This document shows positions 21,553-36,541 of a DNA stretch of 64,000 nucleotides, one piece after another. The position numbers and the translations under genes are program-made. Source of the stretch: Todiramphus chloris collaris (Eukaryota > Chordata > Aves > Coraciiformes > Alcedinidae); the NCBI GenBank assembly GCA_025345505.1, contig JANVCC010000022.1:34049741-34113740 (forward strand). The letters run 5' to 3'. Numbering within the stretch: the stretch's first letter is position 1; each line of letters begins with the position of its first letter. The notes beneath the pieces are model-generated. The model saw only the letters and a list, made by a program, of their open reading frames with translations, was not told the DNA's origin and ran no database searches.

Positions 21553-24500
21553 AAATGTCATTCCTTAAAAAAAAACATCAACACACTCTTAGCAGTTTGA
21601 ATTGGTTACAAGAACTCAAATTTATTTTGAAAGCTTCTCAAAACAGTTCTTATTTTCCTAGATATTAGATGGGAAATGTAGTCTAGGAATTAAAAGCAGT
21701 CTATTGTGCACGGAAATCAATGCAGAATTATTCTGTCGACGTGTTCACTTATCAGAAATGATAACATAGGGAAAAAGGTTCTTTGGAAGATACACTATGA
21801 AGAAATGAATGCGAAATTCACGTGCAAATTGCCAGTAAGGGTCATTAATGTAACCATTTACATTACTTAACGCATCAATTTTAAATGACTCTGTTTGAGA
21901 TGCACTGATTTTACTCTTCCTTCTCCCCAGAAAGACGAAGTCTCCAATGCTCGGTTAAGACACTGAGACAAGTCCTTGTTGCTTTGTAAGAATTAATCCT
22001 TTGTCCCATTTTTTTCCTCATTTCAACTTCATAGTCACCTTCACGTTTTACTTTTTATTTGCTATGACTTACATTAGAAGGAAAATGAGATTTTAAAAGC
22101 TCAACTCATCAACAAGGACAAGTTTTAAGCAGAGTAATGGGGAGTTGACTTCTTCTGATAACACATCTCAGGTAGTATTGACAGTTTTTCAATACAGAGG
22201 AAAACTCAGGAAATGATAGTATCTATCAAGTGATTCTCAGTCAAAAGTGAGAAAGGATGGAAAGAGATTCAGACTAAAAATAAATTTAATAAAACCTAAA
22301 ACACATACAATAAAATCTGGCATCTCTATACTTTCCTTTTTGCCAAGGCTTGATTGATAATGTAAGACATGGCATATGATGAATGTAAATATATATAAAT
22401 AATATATTAATATATATTAAAAATATATATAGCTCTCTATTGATCTATCAATAGATAAGAGATATAAGATCATAGGCTGCTTCTTGTCTGTATCTAAAGA
22501 AGTCCATCTGAAGCTGGACTAGAAGCATATTAATCATTTAGGTTCAGGTACTGATCAATATGCTGTGAAACGCTTTCATCATTTCTTTAAAAATGTTCCA
22601 ATGTCTTCCAGCCTGTTTGATGTCTGTAAAATCTCCTAAAACACTAGTAAGGATTAGTCTTTGTCTATTTTTAGTTAAACTCATGATGTACAAGACAATA
22701 ATATCATCCACTGACAAGACTGTATGAAATGTTTACTTATTAATTATGAATGGAAACACGATACCTGTGAAGTCACTGGGAAAGCTCTCCAACAGCACAA
22801 GGAGAGGTTAGAGCAAGTGCTACTTCTTGTAATGCAGGCTACTTCTTGATCCACATGTCTATAACCTAGGTGAGGAGTCTGAAAATTGTAATATGGCTAA
22901 AAGATACAGGAAGAAACTTGAAATTTTAAAATTAAAATGTTCTGCTATTCTTCGACAAGTATTAACCCAGAAAAGTAAAACCAAACAAAGATCTCCATGT
23001 TTAGTGTTGAATTCCTACTGGTTCCGTTAATGCCATTTGGAATCAGAGCTATTCAGTGTGCCTGAAAATCAAATCCATGGTACTACTTCTTTTCAAACTA
23101 TTTAGCCAATCCAACCATTGCCTCTTAACATGGATAGTTTTTTGCCATTTAACAGATGGAAAAGTTGAAATATAAAGGAAACCAAATCCAGAGAGGCATA
23201 TTTCTAAGTGAAAAGTGTTTAACACAGCTATTCTTTCCTGTTAAAAAATATAACTGTGTGAAAAAAGGTGTCATATATTTTGCTGGCTTCAAGACATTAT
23301 TTCAGATCAAAAGCTAGTGAATGCATTATCCTGGCTCAGACACACATCAGAGCTGGGAAAGTTTGTCTCACTTGTAACAGCTTTAAGCACTAATTGGATA
23401 CACACACAAAAACATTCCCTTTCCAACAGAAGGAACAATTTTTTCTTTCATGAAACTGAGAGTTCAATTGTTCTGCCATTTATACTGCTTGTTTCTCAAC
23501 AGAGATGAATATTATTGTCTAGATTTGCAATTTTTTGTCTTGCTTGAAATGTCACTTCCTTTTGGCCTTTTCAAAGACACTTTCTTCTTTTCTGTGCTAG
23601 CCACCTGGACAGTTACCATGTTGGTCTTAGTATGTCATCTCTCGACAGGTGTGACCTGCCAGATCCCCAGTCTGATTACTTCAAATAGAACTCTTACTTT
23701 CCAAGGCTTCACATGTTACCTGCCTTTTACTTATCTTACATGCCTGGGGGAGGATGCTTTCCCTGGCAGTAGCCTGTGATGAGAGGATCACTGCAGCTGC
23801 TGTGAAGAATCTTCCTGATGACTTCAGCATCACAGATCACCCCAGCAGGAGCAAACATCCATCAGGTTCCTCTTTGAAACTGTCCTTTGCTGAGAAGCTA
23901 AGTAAAAAAGCCCATGGGCTGCTAAGGTGGTAGAGCTGGCAAGATGATCAATAATACAGCACTTTATACTCTAGTCTGTACAGTAGCAAGCAGCTGAGGG
24001 ACCTAGACCATGCCTAAGGACTCCAGATGTTTCAGTAATAAAAATAATAAAAATACGAAGAATTATTTATAGGAAACTTCACCCAGTCAAATATAAATGT
24101 GCTGAACTGGACAAGTGGAAGGAAAGCATGAAGCCGTGAGATTTCCAGATCTCTCACATCATCCCAATATAACTCACTTTAATGATTTACCCTGTGTGAT
24201 GTACTACCAGTTAGAGTACCACCTTCTCAAGTATGAAAGGATTTCATCACAATTTAAAATGAAACCATTAAGAAATACTCCAGTATCAAAAATTTTTCAC
24301 TGTAAATACATCAAAATGAGCTAACCCTGACAAGATAATCCTCTGATTTCTTCAGCTTGTTATAACTGTGCTGTTAGAAAAGACCTCTATTGGTAATGTG
24401 TATTGATTTCATATCTCCATTTGCAAGAAGATGAATCCAAAAGTATGTAAAAAAAAAAATCATATTTTCTAGAGATAATGGAGAATGTTCTTTGACTGAA

Positions 24501-26199
24501 ATTAGTTTTTTGCTGCTCTGTCACTACTCCCTTTTATATATGCCCCATGGCACCTATTGTCAAACTAATAAGGCCATTCAACATTTCATTGCTTAATTGT
24601 AAATTTTTAAATGAGATAATTTATTTTTATTACTGATCAATCAACTAGAATTCATAGCTTGTATTCCCCTCACCATCCCCAAACACACTTACCCCAAAGG
24701 TAAAATAACTTGAAATGGATATAAAAATTGAATTAAATCAATATGGTTTTATTCTGCTCCAACTCTTTTCCCAGTGTTCTACAATTAAAATTCTATGAGG
24801 AATATAATTTTGAAGAAATGAATCTTACAGACAAGATGCAACAAAATAAATCACAAAGGAAACAGTGAAATGTCTTCTTCCAGTGAATGAATAAAGGAAA
24901 TGGTATATCTTCAGATGAATGGATAATTCTGTAAAAGTGTTTTTTCTTATTCTAACATGTAAAAATTCACTTTTGCATCACATTAACCTGTTCTGTAATG
25001 AAGTATTCAAGTTGGTATACTTGATATACCATAAATACAGGCAGTCGTGCATATGTTTAAATTTCATCTTAAACCTACTCATGGAACTTACCATCTTCAC
25101 CAGTGATTGATTCCCTTCTACCTTGCTAGCATGGATGTCAGTCATGTACTCACACAATGCAGTACAAAAGCTCTCTCTTGAGATCTAGTCTACGCAGAAT
25201 TTACAGATGCTAAAGACCTGACTCTCCCTGTTCTGGTGTCAGGACATGGGCTGGGACTGTCATGTCTGTTGACTGCATGTACATGGAAGATGAAGATCTG
25301 AGGTCAAAAGAAATATCCAAGCTCATGGGGTACTCATGGTCACAGCAGCACTTATGAGCCTTGTTCAGGCTGAGAGAGCAGCATCAATGGTGAGGACACA
25401 CAAAGATAACTTGTGATGTCCTTAGGCCCCCTCATCCAGAAAAATCACGTATGGCTCATTAATCTGTAGACACCTGAGTAAGACTATTGAAATCAGTGGA
25501 TTTTCCTTCAGGTTTGTACAGAACTGCTGTAAGTTTGTACTGAGTTTGTGCTGAACTTCTCGCTACTTTGAGAACTTTATCACATAAGTGTCAAAGCTGG
25601 TGAATGATAAACATGGAAAGAGGAATGCTGGAAGTGCAACGTCTGCAGACCGAGGATAATGGTCCCATTCCTGCCCTTCTGCAGGACTGGAGGACTGAGG
25701 GGACCACAGGTCTGCTGCTACATTTCTATAATGGATGTATGACAACAAAAGCAATATTGCAGTCAAACCCAGCAAATAAAGTACCTGCATGTAAGAGGGA
25801 AGAGCATGGAAAGCAGTTCAGGAAATAATTTATGACCTTGGTCTGTTAGTCTGTCTTTGATCCATTACTCTAAAAGACTAATTAAAATCATGAAGGTAAA
25901 TGGCAAATATAAGAAAAAGCAACAGGACTGGACAGGAAAAGATACAGTCAGATGAACCAAAATAATTTTTCACTATGCTAGCTGTCAGAAGAAAATACAG
26001 TAACTCCTCTGGGTCTGAATTTCATTGGGGATTTGATGTGCTATCTTCACAAAAATTATGTTGGAGACTATGGGAGGCTATTGAAGGAATAGCAATAGAT
26101 GAATTGTCGAAGGGAAAGTATCAGATGTGAGGAAAGGTTGAAAGTGAATTTGCAAGGGACTGCTTCTTGTTATACTATGCCTTTCATTAACCTGCATTT
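21553..26199. other. AT-rich non-coding DNA, no gene seen
   Basis: There are no recognisable coding exons, LTR ends or CR1 tails. It includes an A/T-rich block at about 22375-22432, next to a perfect 8-bp inverted repeat with a 2-base spacer at 22437-22454. Open frames up to 109 codons (23450-23779) show no family motif. Confidence 0.65.
22375..22454. repeat. TA-rich block with short palindrome
   Basis: ATATATAAATAATATATTAATATAT-type sequence is followed by CTATTGAT-CT-ATCAATAG, a perfect inverted repeat of two 8-base arms. It is probably a chance product of TA-rich sequence. Confidence 0.6.
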
Positions 26200-26600
26200 A
26201 CTTCATCAGCATTAGAGTCTGAGGTTTGTTGATGATACAGAGATGGGAGATACTGTCAATACTGATCATCACTACTGGCTGCACAGCCTTAAGGAAAGTG
26301 ATAATAGATTAGGGGATTAAGGTGCAAGTTCAAGCACATGGTGTTCAACAGTACACATTTCTGCTGTAAAATGGACCTTATCAGTTGGAAATTACAAAAG
26401 TGATAATGATCTGGGAACTCTGGCTTGAGGAAGGTCCACAGTATTAGCAGCTTAGAGGCTGAGTATAAACGTCAACTCCATCATCCATGTAACTGTTACT
26501 TATCACGTGCTGAAGTGAGACAGAATCATGGGTGCAATGTCCTCTGAAGCACAGACTGAGAGTAAAGGTGAGTATTCACAGGAAATTTTACAGATAGTGA
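26200..26600 (+). mobile_element. Ancient CR1-like LINE remnant
   Basis: At 26221-26250 the plus strand reads a diverged copy of the segment around the LINE reverse transcriptase catalytic box. The translation gives FVDDT where the younger CR1 at 20666 has FADDT, and a similar GGTTTG-TGATGA-AC-GA--TGGGAG pattern holds at the DNA level. Downstream, a segment near 26440-26490 loosely resembles CR1 sequence in the expected order. No open frame survives and no tail is seen. It is much older than the other copies, and an L3-like branch is possible. Confidence 0.45.
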
Positions 26601-29600
26601 TATTAAAATGATCTGAGGGATGAAGAATTCTTAAAATGGAAGACAAAAGCTCCTCTTTCCACTTTTTTGGCTTAGGAAAATTCAGGCTGAAAGAGGACGC
26701 AATTGTTGTCTACAGAAAAAATAACAAACATTAAGGTAAAAAGTCCAAAACAACCTTATTAACCCCCCAAAAAATCATGCTAGTAAATGAACAAATCAAT
26801 ATAATTTTTCCTACTATATTTAACCTGCAACTGAGTAAAAAAACCTAAACATGTAAAGAGCAAAGCAGCAAGACTGTGTCACAGACTTCCCATGGGAGTA
26901 AAAGTAAAAAAGCTCTACTTTTTAGACACTGCTTGAGCTGTTTATAGAAAAGATTATATCATGGGATTGTCTGGATTTAGAGAATTTAAGAATTCTATGT
27001 TAGTCCTGCATGTCTCAAGAAAGTACTGTGAGATAGACATGCTACAGTCCACCTGTTTATCAGACCACTGAATTTGTCCCAGTATTTAGTGGCCAAGTAG
27101 TTTTTCATAAGGACATCACCACATGTTAAAGATCTAAGGAAAATGAAAGGCAAACTAGGATCTGGAAAATATCAAGAATAATTTGTTTAATTATTCAAGA
27201 GTGAATGAAGCAAGGAAAAAGATTTTGCCTATGAATTACAACTTGTTTGGTTGTCTTCTGGAACAAACTTGTAGTGGTTTTCTTAAGAAAGTTTTGTTAT
27301 TGCAATAAAAAGAAAATTTACATCATGGTTTGGTTTTAATTTTGGTGCTTTAGGAGTTTTATGTTTGATTGCATACGACAGGATTTAGAAGGCAAATCAA
27401 ACAAAAGATATTGTCTATAATAAAATTTTTCAGGAATAATAGTGAAATGTTTGAAAACTTTTATTTCAGTAGCTGAATATTATCATGATTTACATTAAAC
27501 ATTTTTAATTCTTGGTATAATTAATATTAAATATTAACTGAAGATCCATGTACTCTACCCTATGCAGAGGTAGACATGATCAGCAACTGGAATGCTCTTA
27601 GGCTTGATTTTTGCATTTCTATTTCTATAATTACAGGTTAACACAATTTAGAGGACATCTGTTTATACATACTACATGATGTTGCCAAGCAATTTACAGC
27701 TGAGAGGAGGCTGTTTGGCTATGCTTACATGGGTAGTGTTTTGGAAATGTCATAGTTGGATTTCTATGAGCTTCATTCAAATAAACTGAATGAGTCATTC
27801 TTGCCAATCAAACATGTTAACAACTTTGAGTACACCAGGCTTTAATAAATGTAGAATATATATCAGTTACAGAGGAGTTAGTTAGGTCTTCCTTCAAGGA
27901 CAGACATGAGTATCTGGGGAGCGCAAACAGAACAGGCTTTTCTAGCACAGGTAATTACCTTCAATTATTAGGCTATAAAAAGCAGAATTGTTCTGTTTTC
28001 TTGTCCGTTGATGGACACTGAATTCAAAGATCTCCTCACTGTTTTGCCTTTTGATATAAGAATTGGTGACAATCATATAGCCATTAACAAGTTAAGAAGG
28101 TATTATTTACTGTTGTCTAGTTAACCCAATGAAGAGTAGTGTAAAATAACCTGTATTGCTATTTTGGACAAAATTATTTCAGAGGTTTGAGGAATTTTTT
28201 TCCTAAGCATCAACAAAACCTCTCTTTCTGACAGAGTTGCTCTCTAAACATCTTGGGGTTCTGGTTGTGTTGACCAGGGAATGGGTCAACAAAGAGACCT
28301 AAGATCATTTTTTTTTTCTCCCCAATAAAATATCTCATATTCACATCATTAAAATCTGCAATTGCAATCATAGCAATTTTGAACAGTCAGAACTGGCTTA
28401 GGAGTAAAAAAGAGTAACAGCTTTGAAGTGGTAGTGCTGTAGATTATCACAGAACAAACAGTTCAAATGAATGCTGAAGTCTGACAGCTATAGCAATACA
28501 CTTGATGTTTTTCCTTTAAATCTGGCATTTTGGTACATTACAGTATATGTTAAAGTTTACAGAAACAGATGGAATGAAAAACAAAGAAAATGTATCCTAA
28601 AACATTATATAACAGGCCTTAAAGAATTTGCATTACTTCAATTTTAATTGTCCTTTTCAATTAAAATGTATTGGACCTCTGGGAGATTAAAAAGTCATAG
28701 TTCTAAGGGTTTTGTAGTGCTTCCTGACATTTAGACTGATGAAGTGTGTAACACAATAGTTTAGAAAAAGGTAATCAACTGTTGACTTAAAAAAAGTTTC
28801 CTATCTTACACTTGTTATATTCACAGTTTTTCTGGGCTGTAAAGCCAGTATTATCATCAAAGGGCAGTTCTTGTATGCTTAGTATTTTCCTCCTTGAGCT
28901 CAATTGTTTCTCACATTGTACAATACTACTGTTCCACTTTCTCCAGTTACCTGCTGACATCCAACAGCTCTTTGGACCAAGTCTGATTGCAGAATAAGTA
29001 AGGATTTCATTTAAACATTTCTTGGAGGATTTGTTGGTACATACTTCTTTGGAGCAGTATCCCTGTCAACAGTGAATTAGAGCAGACATTTTACTTCACT
29101 TTGGCAACTCCAAATCTTTAATACTTTACTGTTATTTAATTTCTCTGTTTTAATAGCTGGCAGCAATCTTGGATCAATAAGAGGGAAGGTTTTCTCCTAA
29201 TCATTGATCTTTTGTACATAAACACAATCCCTTCCTGTTGCTGGGAATATGGTGTGCAATTAACTGTTTGCCATAAGAATTGAGTCTATTTGGTGCCTGA
29301 GTTAACAAAACAATTATGTACTTAAGCTTACTTGACTTCAGTGAAAACAAAGTGACTTTTTTTAATGAATAGTGGCTTAAACATGCCAATATTCAGTTGA
29401 CATACAGCTTAGATTACACTCTTGGCACATCACAGCAATGTCATCTATGGCAGCATTGTTTGAGATAAAGTTTTCATGCATGTGTGCGTCACAGGAGATC
29501 AGGATTAAAAACTCTGTAGGAAATTAATGAATCCCAATACATGGCTCTTTAGTGTTAGCAAAATTTGATTGAAATAGGAGTTTCCTATGTACTTTTGTTT

Positions 29601-32600
29601 TTCTATGCAATGAAAACCAGACTCTGCATCTGCTTCACACTCAGGAAAAGAGGCAGCAGAATTTCAAAATCTGGACTATGCAAAAGAACAAGATGTTAAT
29701 GGAGAAAATTAGCTTCTAGTTTGGTAAATTGTTAGCACTAATGCATATGCAAGTACATCTTTTCTGTTTTTTGAAAAAGACCTTCCACATAATTTGAGAT
29801 GAAAGGGTAAAATTTCACTTTAGTGATGCTACTCCAATGTAGCTGCCAATAATGGAAAAAGTAACTGAATTTCAAGATTCAGTGAGAACATGAAAATAGT
29901 CAGTTGATTAGTAATTTGTTTTAACTGGGTGTATATATTAAATAGCTTGGAATAGTGATAATTATAACTTGCACTTGTATTTCATTTTTCATCCAAGAAT
30001 TTCAAAGTCCTTTACAAACATTATAATAAATCTTTTCCGACAGTGGCTAAGCTCCACAATACCCAGTGTAGCAGGTAGGATGTAGGAAGCAGCTGGAAAA
30101 CAGTGATCAGAGAATTGTGGATGACTTGGTGATGTTCTCAAGCAGATAGGTGAATCCTCACATGCACTACCCTTTCTTAGCACAAGCAAGCACAGACTCC
30201 ATATAATGCTGATTTACAAAGTGTTCTAGATTAACATTTTTTTAAATATCCTGAAGTAAGAATACTTCAGAACTTCTTTTCCCAGCAGATATTTAGCAAT
30301 GGAAGTAAAAATCTGAAAGGCATGAGTAAAGTTGAACACTGATTTCTTGAAATATGGCTACCTGGTTTGAACCTTAGAAATTAATTCAGTAGATATCTAA
30401 TTGAGCAAACTCAGTAAGGAATGCTTTACTTTAAAAGACTGGGAAAACTTGATTAGCTGTAATTCCTATTTGAACACTTTTCCCAGTTGGAATTTTTATG
30501 AAGACTGAAGCCTGGAAAAAAAAAAAAAAAAAAAAAAAGAGTCTTTCTTAAAGCATGCTAAGTAGCATGTGACAAAAATAGAAGCTGACTAATCTAATGT
30601 AACAGACACATTAATGATCACTAATTGCTCTCATTTCACATTAATTACTGTAAGATATATAGTCAAATGACCTTTGAATACTAAGTCTTTGTGGAGGGTG
30701 CTGAAAATTTAATAACTTTTTCTTTTACACACAAATTAACATATTTCTGAAAACAACCACAGCATTTACAAAGGGTATTTTAGGAAAATAGCTTCTCATT
30801 TGCTTTCATGAGCTAAGGACCAACATTCTTGAAGGACATACTCTTTATTCTCCTGTGTCATCTCAAATCTTCCTGAAAAGATTATTTTTCCCCCCTTGTG
30901 TTTTCTATATATCATAGAAACTTCTCCAAAGTAAAAAATAAACACCTTTGTGAACATTTTTTTTATTATTAATTTTGTTATGCACTATTTTCATAATAGT
31001 GTACCTCAACAAATCCATCATACTTTCAGTTAAATCTTTTTTCTCCTGACAGCACCTGCCAATATTCATTCAAAACTGCCTTGACTATTGTATATCAAGG
31101 TCCTCTTTTAAATGTTACCTTTTCCTACACTCAAATCTTTAATTTGTTGCTGATTTTCCTGTTGTTGCCAGGAAAAAAATAATAATAAAAAAAAAGGCTG
31201 TGGATTAACTTAGTTATTATTGCACTACAGAACTGAAAGTGAATTAGTAACTATTGCATTTTTAGTGGTATGAAGCCTAGTGGCTTCAGTGGGCTGATTA
31301 AGTCCTCAATCTTTTGGCTTCCTATCTCCACTTCTCTGTCTTGACTAACTATTCAGATCAATCAACTCCAAATTCATTTTCACCTTCACTTCCTTGTCTG
31401 ACATATCTGCATGGCTCATGCGGCTGTTATGTTTGGGACATTTCATATAGGTGATCACCTTCATCACTCTTCTTATCTGTCAGCAAAGAGTTCAGTTACA
31501 CAAAACTCCAGTTTACAAACTGTAATACGAGCCTTGCTTCTTAATGGAAGGGGTCTTAAAAGAAAGCATCTACTACTACCATGGGAGAAGGATCTTGGTG
31601 GAGAAGGTTTGGGCAGGCAGAGCCATTTGGTGGCACAATTCTCCAAAGCCTTGGTGAGGATCTGCTCTTGGTGCAGAAACTGTGAAAGCTTTCAGTGTGT
31701 AGCCTTTGACAAATATCAGCTATGGAAGAGAAGGTGGTGTCTAGTTGCAGCTGAGTTAGCTTTTGATTTCATTCTCACTGAGGTTTATATTCTTTCTGTG
31801 GCACCTGCATTAAAATTCTCAGTTTGTATTTATTTCATAGCTGTATACTTGTATAACAATACCATAAAGCTGCAGTGTTGAAATGTATAGAAATGTGACA
31901 CCTAACAACACTGTAAAAAGAAAAAAAAAAATCAATGCCTTTATCCACAAATGCAGAATACTTTCAATTTTTGAGACTCAAGGGATTAAAAAAATCTTCT
32001 TTCATACCCTGCTGTGATCTTTCGACATAAGTTTAGCATCCATTTTACTGGTGCAGTAAAGTAAAAGGTAACTTGCTCTTTCAGCAGAAATAAAATTGGA
32101 ACAGTTGTTCTGTTATGGTTGGTTTAGGTAGGGAAGGTCCCTCCAGAAGGTTTTAAGATATTCTACAAACAGTCCCAATATGCAGCTCAAATAAACAAAG
32201 GATACTCGTTCCTGAAAGGAACAGCAAATGCAACAATTGCCCCTGCCAGCTTTATCACAATTGCTCTGCAAAGTCTGCTCCACCCCAAGGTTATTACTGC
32301 GGATATTATGAAGGGAGTACAGAAGGGAGGCAAGAGAAAGGGATTATGCTTCTATTGTTAGTGAGTAGCATTTCCAGGTACCATTAAAAATAATTTATCT
32401 ATCATTTTTTGTTCTCAGCAATTGCTGGATGAGATGAACATCTTATCTTTATGAGGGGCTCACTAGGAGCACTGCCTTACAATCTCGCCCAAGGCTGTTT
32501 CAATACCATATAAAGAACAATGTAACACAAGGCACTCAATCCAGAATCACAAGTAATGAGTGCTTTATAAATCCAGTTCATTTTACAGTTAAAAGGTTCA

Positions 32601-35600
32601 ACGAAATAAATTAAGTTTCTTAAAAAAAACACACAATAGCCCAGCAGTTTGGCTGAGCAAGATGTATCATGGGAAGTACCATTTCAGCTCTCTGATTAGG
32701 GGTCCAGGCCTGATGGCTGATGTAAAATTTAATTCCTGTGTTGACCAAGAACTGGAACATGGTTGGTGCTGGTATAAATGTCAGGAAACTCAGTGGAGTG
32801 AAATACTACCAAAACCATGTTTTTATAATTCAGGAATCTGGCCTTTAAAATATTTTTTTTTACGTAATAGCATATCTGGAGACCTTTTTATTTATCACAA
32901 TGTTTTCAAATTTACTGGAGAAGACATGTCATATATATATATATAAAATCCTTTTCACCCACAGGTACACAGCATATAAGTAAAATTAACCAAGTTTATT
33001 TATTTGTTCAGCATAAGTCCATGTCTGAGGGCTCTGAGAGGAATTCTTGGCACCATAACAGCTGACCACATCAAGTGTTCTCTTGACTCTTGTGCTCGTA
33101 AGACCTATCTGTGGGGCACAAAGGCATTTTATTCTCACAATTTACCTACCTCAGGGCAACATCATCAAAATTCATGTCCTGTGCATTTCATTTTCAAAGC
33201 ATAATCATATTACTGGAACCTGATGCAATGATTATGAAAAAATCCCTGATCTTATGCCTGTGCACAACTCAAGTATCACTTAGATGCTATCTGGGGGAAA
33301 GGCTGGCCTCTTCAATATGTGGCTGCTTTAGCCCACTAGAAATGCAAACATGAACTCAGTTTAAGTGAGTTTCTTTGTTTGTAAAGATCAAAAAACACAT
33401 TTGCAGAGACAGTCATGCAATAACTCTGTCTCTGTTGTTAATGCAGTTGCCATCCAGTGCTCAGCCGTATTATTCTCCAGGAATGAGAAGAATGGGACCC
33501 TTAATGAGTGAAAGCCAGGTCAGAAAAAGCTAAAAACATCAATCAGAAAGTAAAGAGCTGCCAGGATCATGTCCATTCAGAAAACCATGCTTGTGTAAGA
33601 CAATCCCTGTATCTGTACTTACTATATAAACATAGGATTCCTTGCTCTCAATTTGACTCTCTCTACAATGAGCACTGCTGTGCTCCACGAGGTCAGTGAG
33701 TTTTTATTCTTGGCCACAGTGAAGCAGGAGTTGGTTATGTTTATGTCTCTGGAGTGATAATACACACATTTCAAGAGTTACAAATGCTGAAGAAGCTGCT
33801 TCTCAGTAGGACATTTACTACTAAATAAAATTTCATCAGAAGCAAACAGTTAGGATTTGTCAGAGTTTAAGCAAAGTTTCTATTTTTATGTGATAACACA
33901 GAAATAGAAAATACAGCAACAAGTGTGCTCTGAAATGAAGCCAGGTGAGCCAGAGCTTGAGGGATTTTTGTCTATTTTCTGCAAAGCTTCCTATTGGCAG
34001 TTCAGAGTCAGAGAAGATTGTTTTATTTAACTACTCTCAAGTGGATTTCACAGACACTTCTCACTCATTTTCCTTTTTATTTTATACTTCAATTTTTTTG
34101 ATAAAGCAATTTTTGTGTCTAAATGTATCTGTGCGGTAAGATTGTTATCTATAATTATAGGGCTTTTCTCTTCTGCTTTTTAAGTTATGCTATGTAGTGG
34201 CTTCAGAGCAGGAACTAGACCATAACATACTACACACCTTTACAGTGTACTTGGATAATTACAATATCTGTACTTTGAATTAAAAGCAAAGAATTCAGTC
34301 TAACAGTCAAAGACAAGCCAACAAGCTTATAGATTCTTTTCAGTAAGCTGCTGTGAGTCTTAGACAGAAAGGACATTTTGTAGCAATTTGTAAGTATCAA
34401 ATGTTAAAAAAGCATTTCCATAAGCAATAAATATATGACTTATTTTATATAATATATAAAGAAAATAAACCAAAGAAAAATTATCTTTCTTATCTCACTT
34501 TGCTTTGTCAGTGACACTATGGGAGCAGAGCACAGCTGCCACTTATGAAGAACACAGCCTCTGATAACACATTTTATGGGCTTTGATTCTAGACTCTCAT
34601 CCATGAGCATGCATAATGCTTTGAGGTATCATTTTTTTTACAGCAATAAAAAGCTTGATATAAGATTTTATGTGTGGCATTTTGTTACACGGATGTTGAA
34701 AAGTTAAAATAAGATCAGCTGAAACATTTGCCACATACTTCATTATCTCCTGTGAAATGAATATCTGGATAATTGGGAAAGCAAAAACCTTTGATATAAG
34801 GATTTATGAATTGAATAAAATTACCTTTTACAACATGAAGTTCTGTGAGATGGAAATTTTCCTTTCTGCTGAAAAACATCAGGAGTTATGAAGTGTATCC
34901 TAACATATTTCTTCCAATGATTTTTTTCCCCTATTTTGTACCTAATGCAGAATCTCTCTCTTCCCATCCTCTCTTGACTTCCAGCTTATTAATGTTTAGT
35001 TTAAAATAATCTTAAAATCTCAAGTACAAATTCTTTGTGGTGCATTCATGTCTGTTGCATTTCTTTCTGAAAATACCATTTAAGCCAAGCCTACCAGTTC
35101 CTTTCATAAAGAATCAAAACATGCAAAGTCAGTGCTGAAGCTGTCCACTGCCACAAGAGGCTTCCATGTTACTGAAAGCAAAAGATAATTTAAATTTATT
35201 GGGGCTTTTATTTTATATTACCCCCTTTTATTTTATTGTCTAAAACTGTAGGTAGTCTGGACAGGAAATAATGTTGGATTATAGCTCCCTGCAAACAAAA
35301 CTAAAAGATTCTTTTTCCCTCCTTTACTGTCAGATTACTTTTCTCTGCTTTACGGTCTTTGGATCCCAAAATTTACATTCTTTGTACAGGGTTATCATTT
35401 TGCTAGAGTCAGAACAGCTCCATCTGGAGATACTGATCCTACTCAAGTAAAACATGCACCAAGCCTAAGAGCTTTTAAAAAATACTCTGCCAAACAAAGC
35501 TTGTTCATGTTTACAACTTCAATACAATTTACTGCAAATACTTTTGGTTTCATTTCTATCACTGGTCAAAATAGGGAAAAAAACCCCAAACCAATAATAA

Positions 35601-36479
35601 AACAACCAACTTGTAAGTTAATGGATCTGTTGTCATATCTACTAAGATAATATATTAGTCTAAATTATTTTATATTCTACCTTAAAGCTCTATCAATATT
35701 AATCTCTACATGCGGTTTGCTCATTTAGATCAGAACAAGGACACCTTTTCCCTGTTTGTACAGTGCCAGTAAAATACAGTAAAATGGGTTCCAGGTAAAT
35801 GCTTGCTATGCCAAATCATTACGAAAAGACAAATAAGAAATAAATTAGGATCTGTGATTTGCTTATCAGCTTATGACACAGATCAGCTTTGTTATCACAG
35901 GCAATTTTTTAAGCATTATTGGGTTTAAAATATGGCTAATAGCATTTCACTTTTTTTTTTTTTAAATGCTTAGATGGAAGATATAAGAAAATACTTTTAT
36001 TCAAAAACAATATCACCCATTAGCCATTCTTTCTTATTCACTTGTGTATTTCTCATCACCATATTTCATGTAAAAATTCTATTCTTCAAAATGAAAATTA
36101 ATTATGGCAGCCAAAAAAATGTTTTAATTTATTGATGAACAATCACAGATTTTTTGACATACACCAATAACAATTGCTTTCACCCACTGGAAAGACTAGG
36201 AGCTTGTGATTAGCAGGAATACTCTGAAACATGAGATAATGCCTTAAAGATAGAAAAGTCCAACTACATATTGCAATTTTTAACTTCTGAGGCAAAACCA
36301 TCTTGGTTTAAGAGAAATTCCATTTTTTTTAACACCAGATCACATAGACTTCTGTATTTTAAATACATAAATTATGTGAAGCTGTAAATATCTCCTGAAC
36401 AAGGAATAAAAATTACTACATATCCAAACAAACTAACAACAAAAAAACCCCTGTTTTCTCTTGAGGTTAAGAAAATAAT
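26601..36479. other. AT-rich non-coding DNA, no gene seen
   Basis: Nearly 10 kb without a recognisable gene or repeat beyond simple tracts (A23 at 30516-30538, a short TA run at 32930-32945). The longest open frame, 156 codons at 31411-31881, has no domain signature and mixed composition. Intron or intergenic DNA is the simplest reading. Confidence 0.65.
30516..30538 (+). repeat. A23 homopolymer
   Basis: An uninterrupted run of 23 A residues with no recognisable retroelement upstream. Confidence 0.9.
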
Positions 36480-36541
36480 GAGATATGGTAATGACTTCTT
36501 GTGCCTTTCTTGCACAATGTATTCTATAACTCTATGATTCT
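36480..36541 (+). mobile_element. Possible old CR1 3' tail
   Basis: The segment ends TATTCTATAACTCTATGATTCT, close to a two-and-a-half copy ATTCTATG octamer tail. It is preceded by ATGACTTCTTGTGCCTTTCTTGCA, which loosely follows the CR1 3' UTR pattern. The match is short and diverged, and the body upstream is not recognisable. Confidence 0.4.

Noticed and set aside
31411-31881. 156-codon plus-strand frame as a possible host exon
   Set aside because: No recognisable domain, no convincing flanking splice pattern and no composition shift; in 64 kb of sequence a chance frame of this size is plausible.
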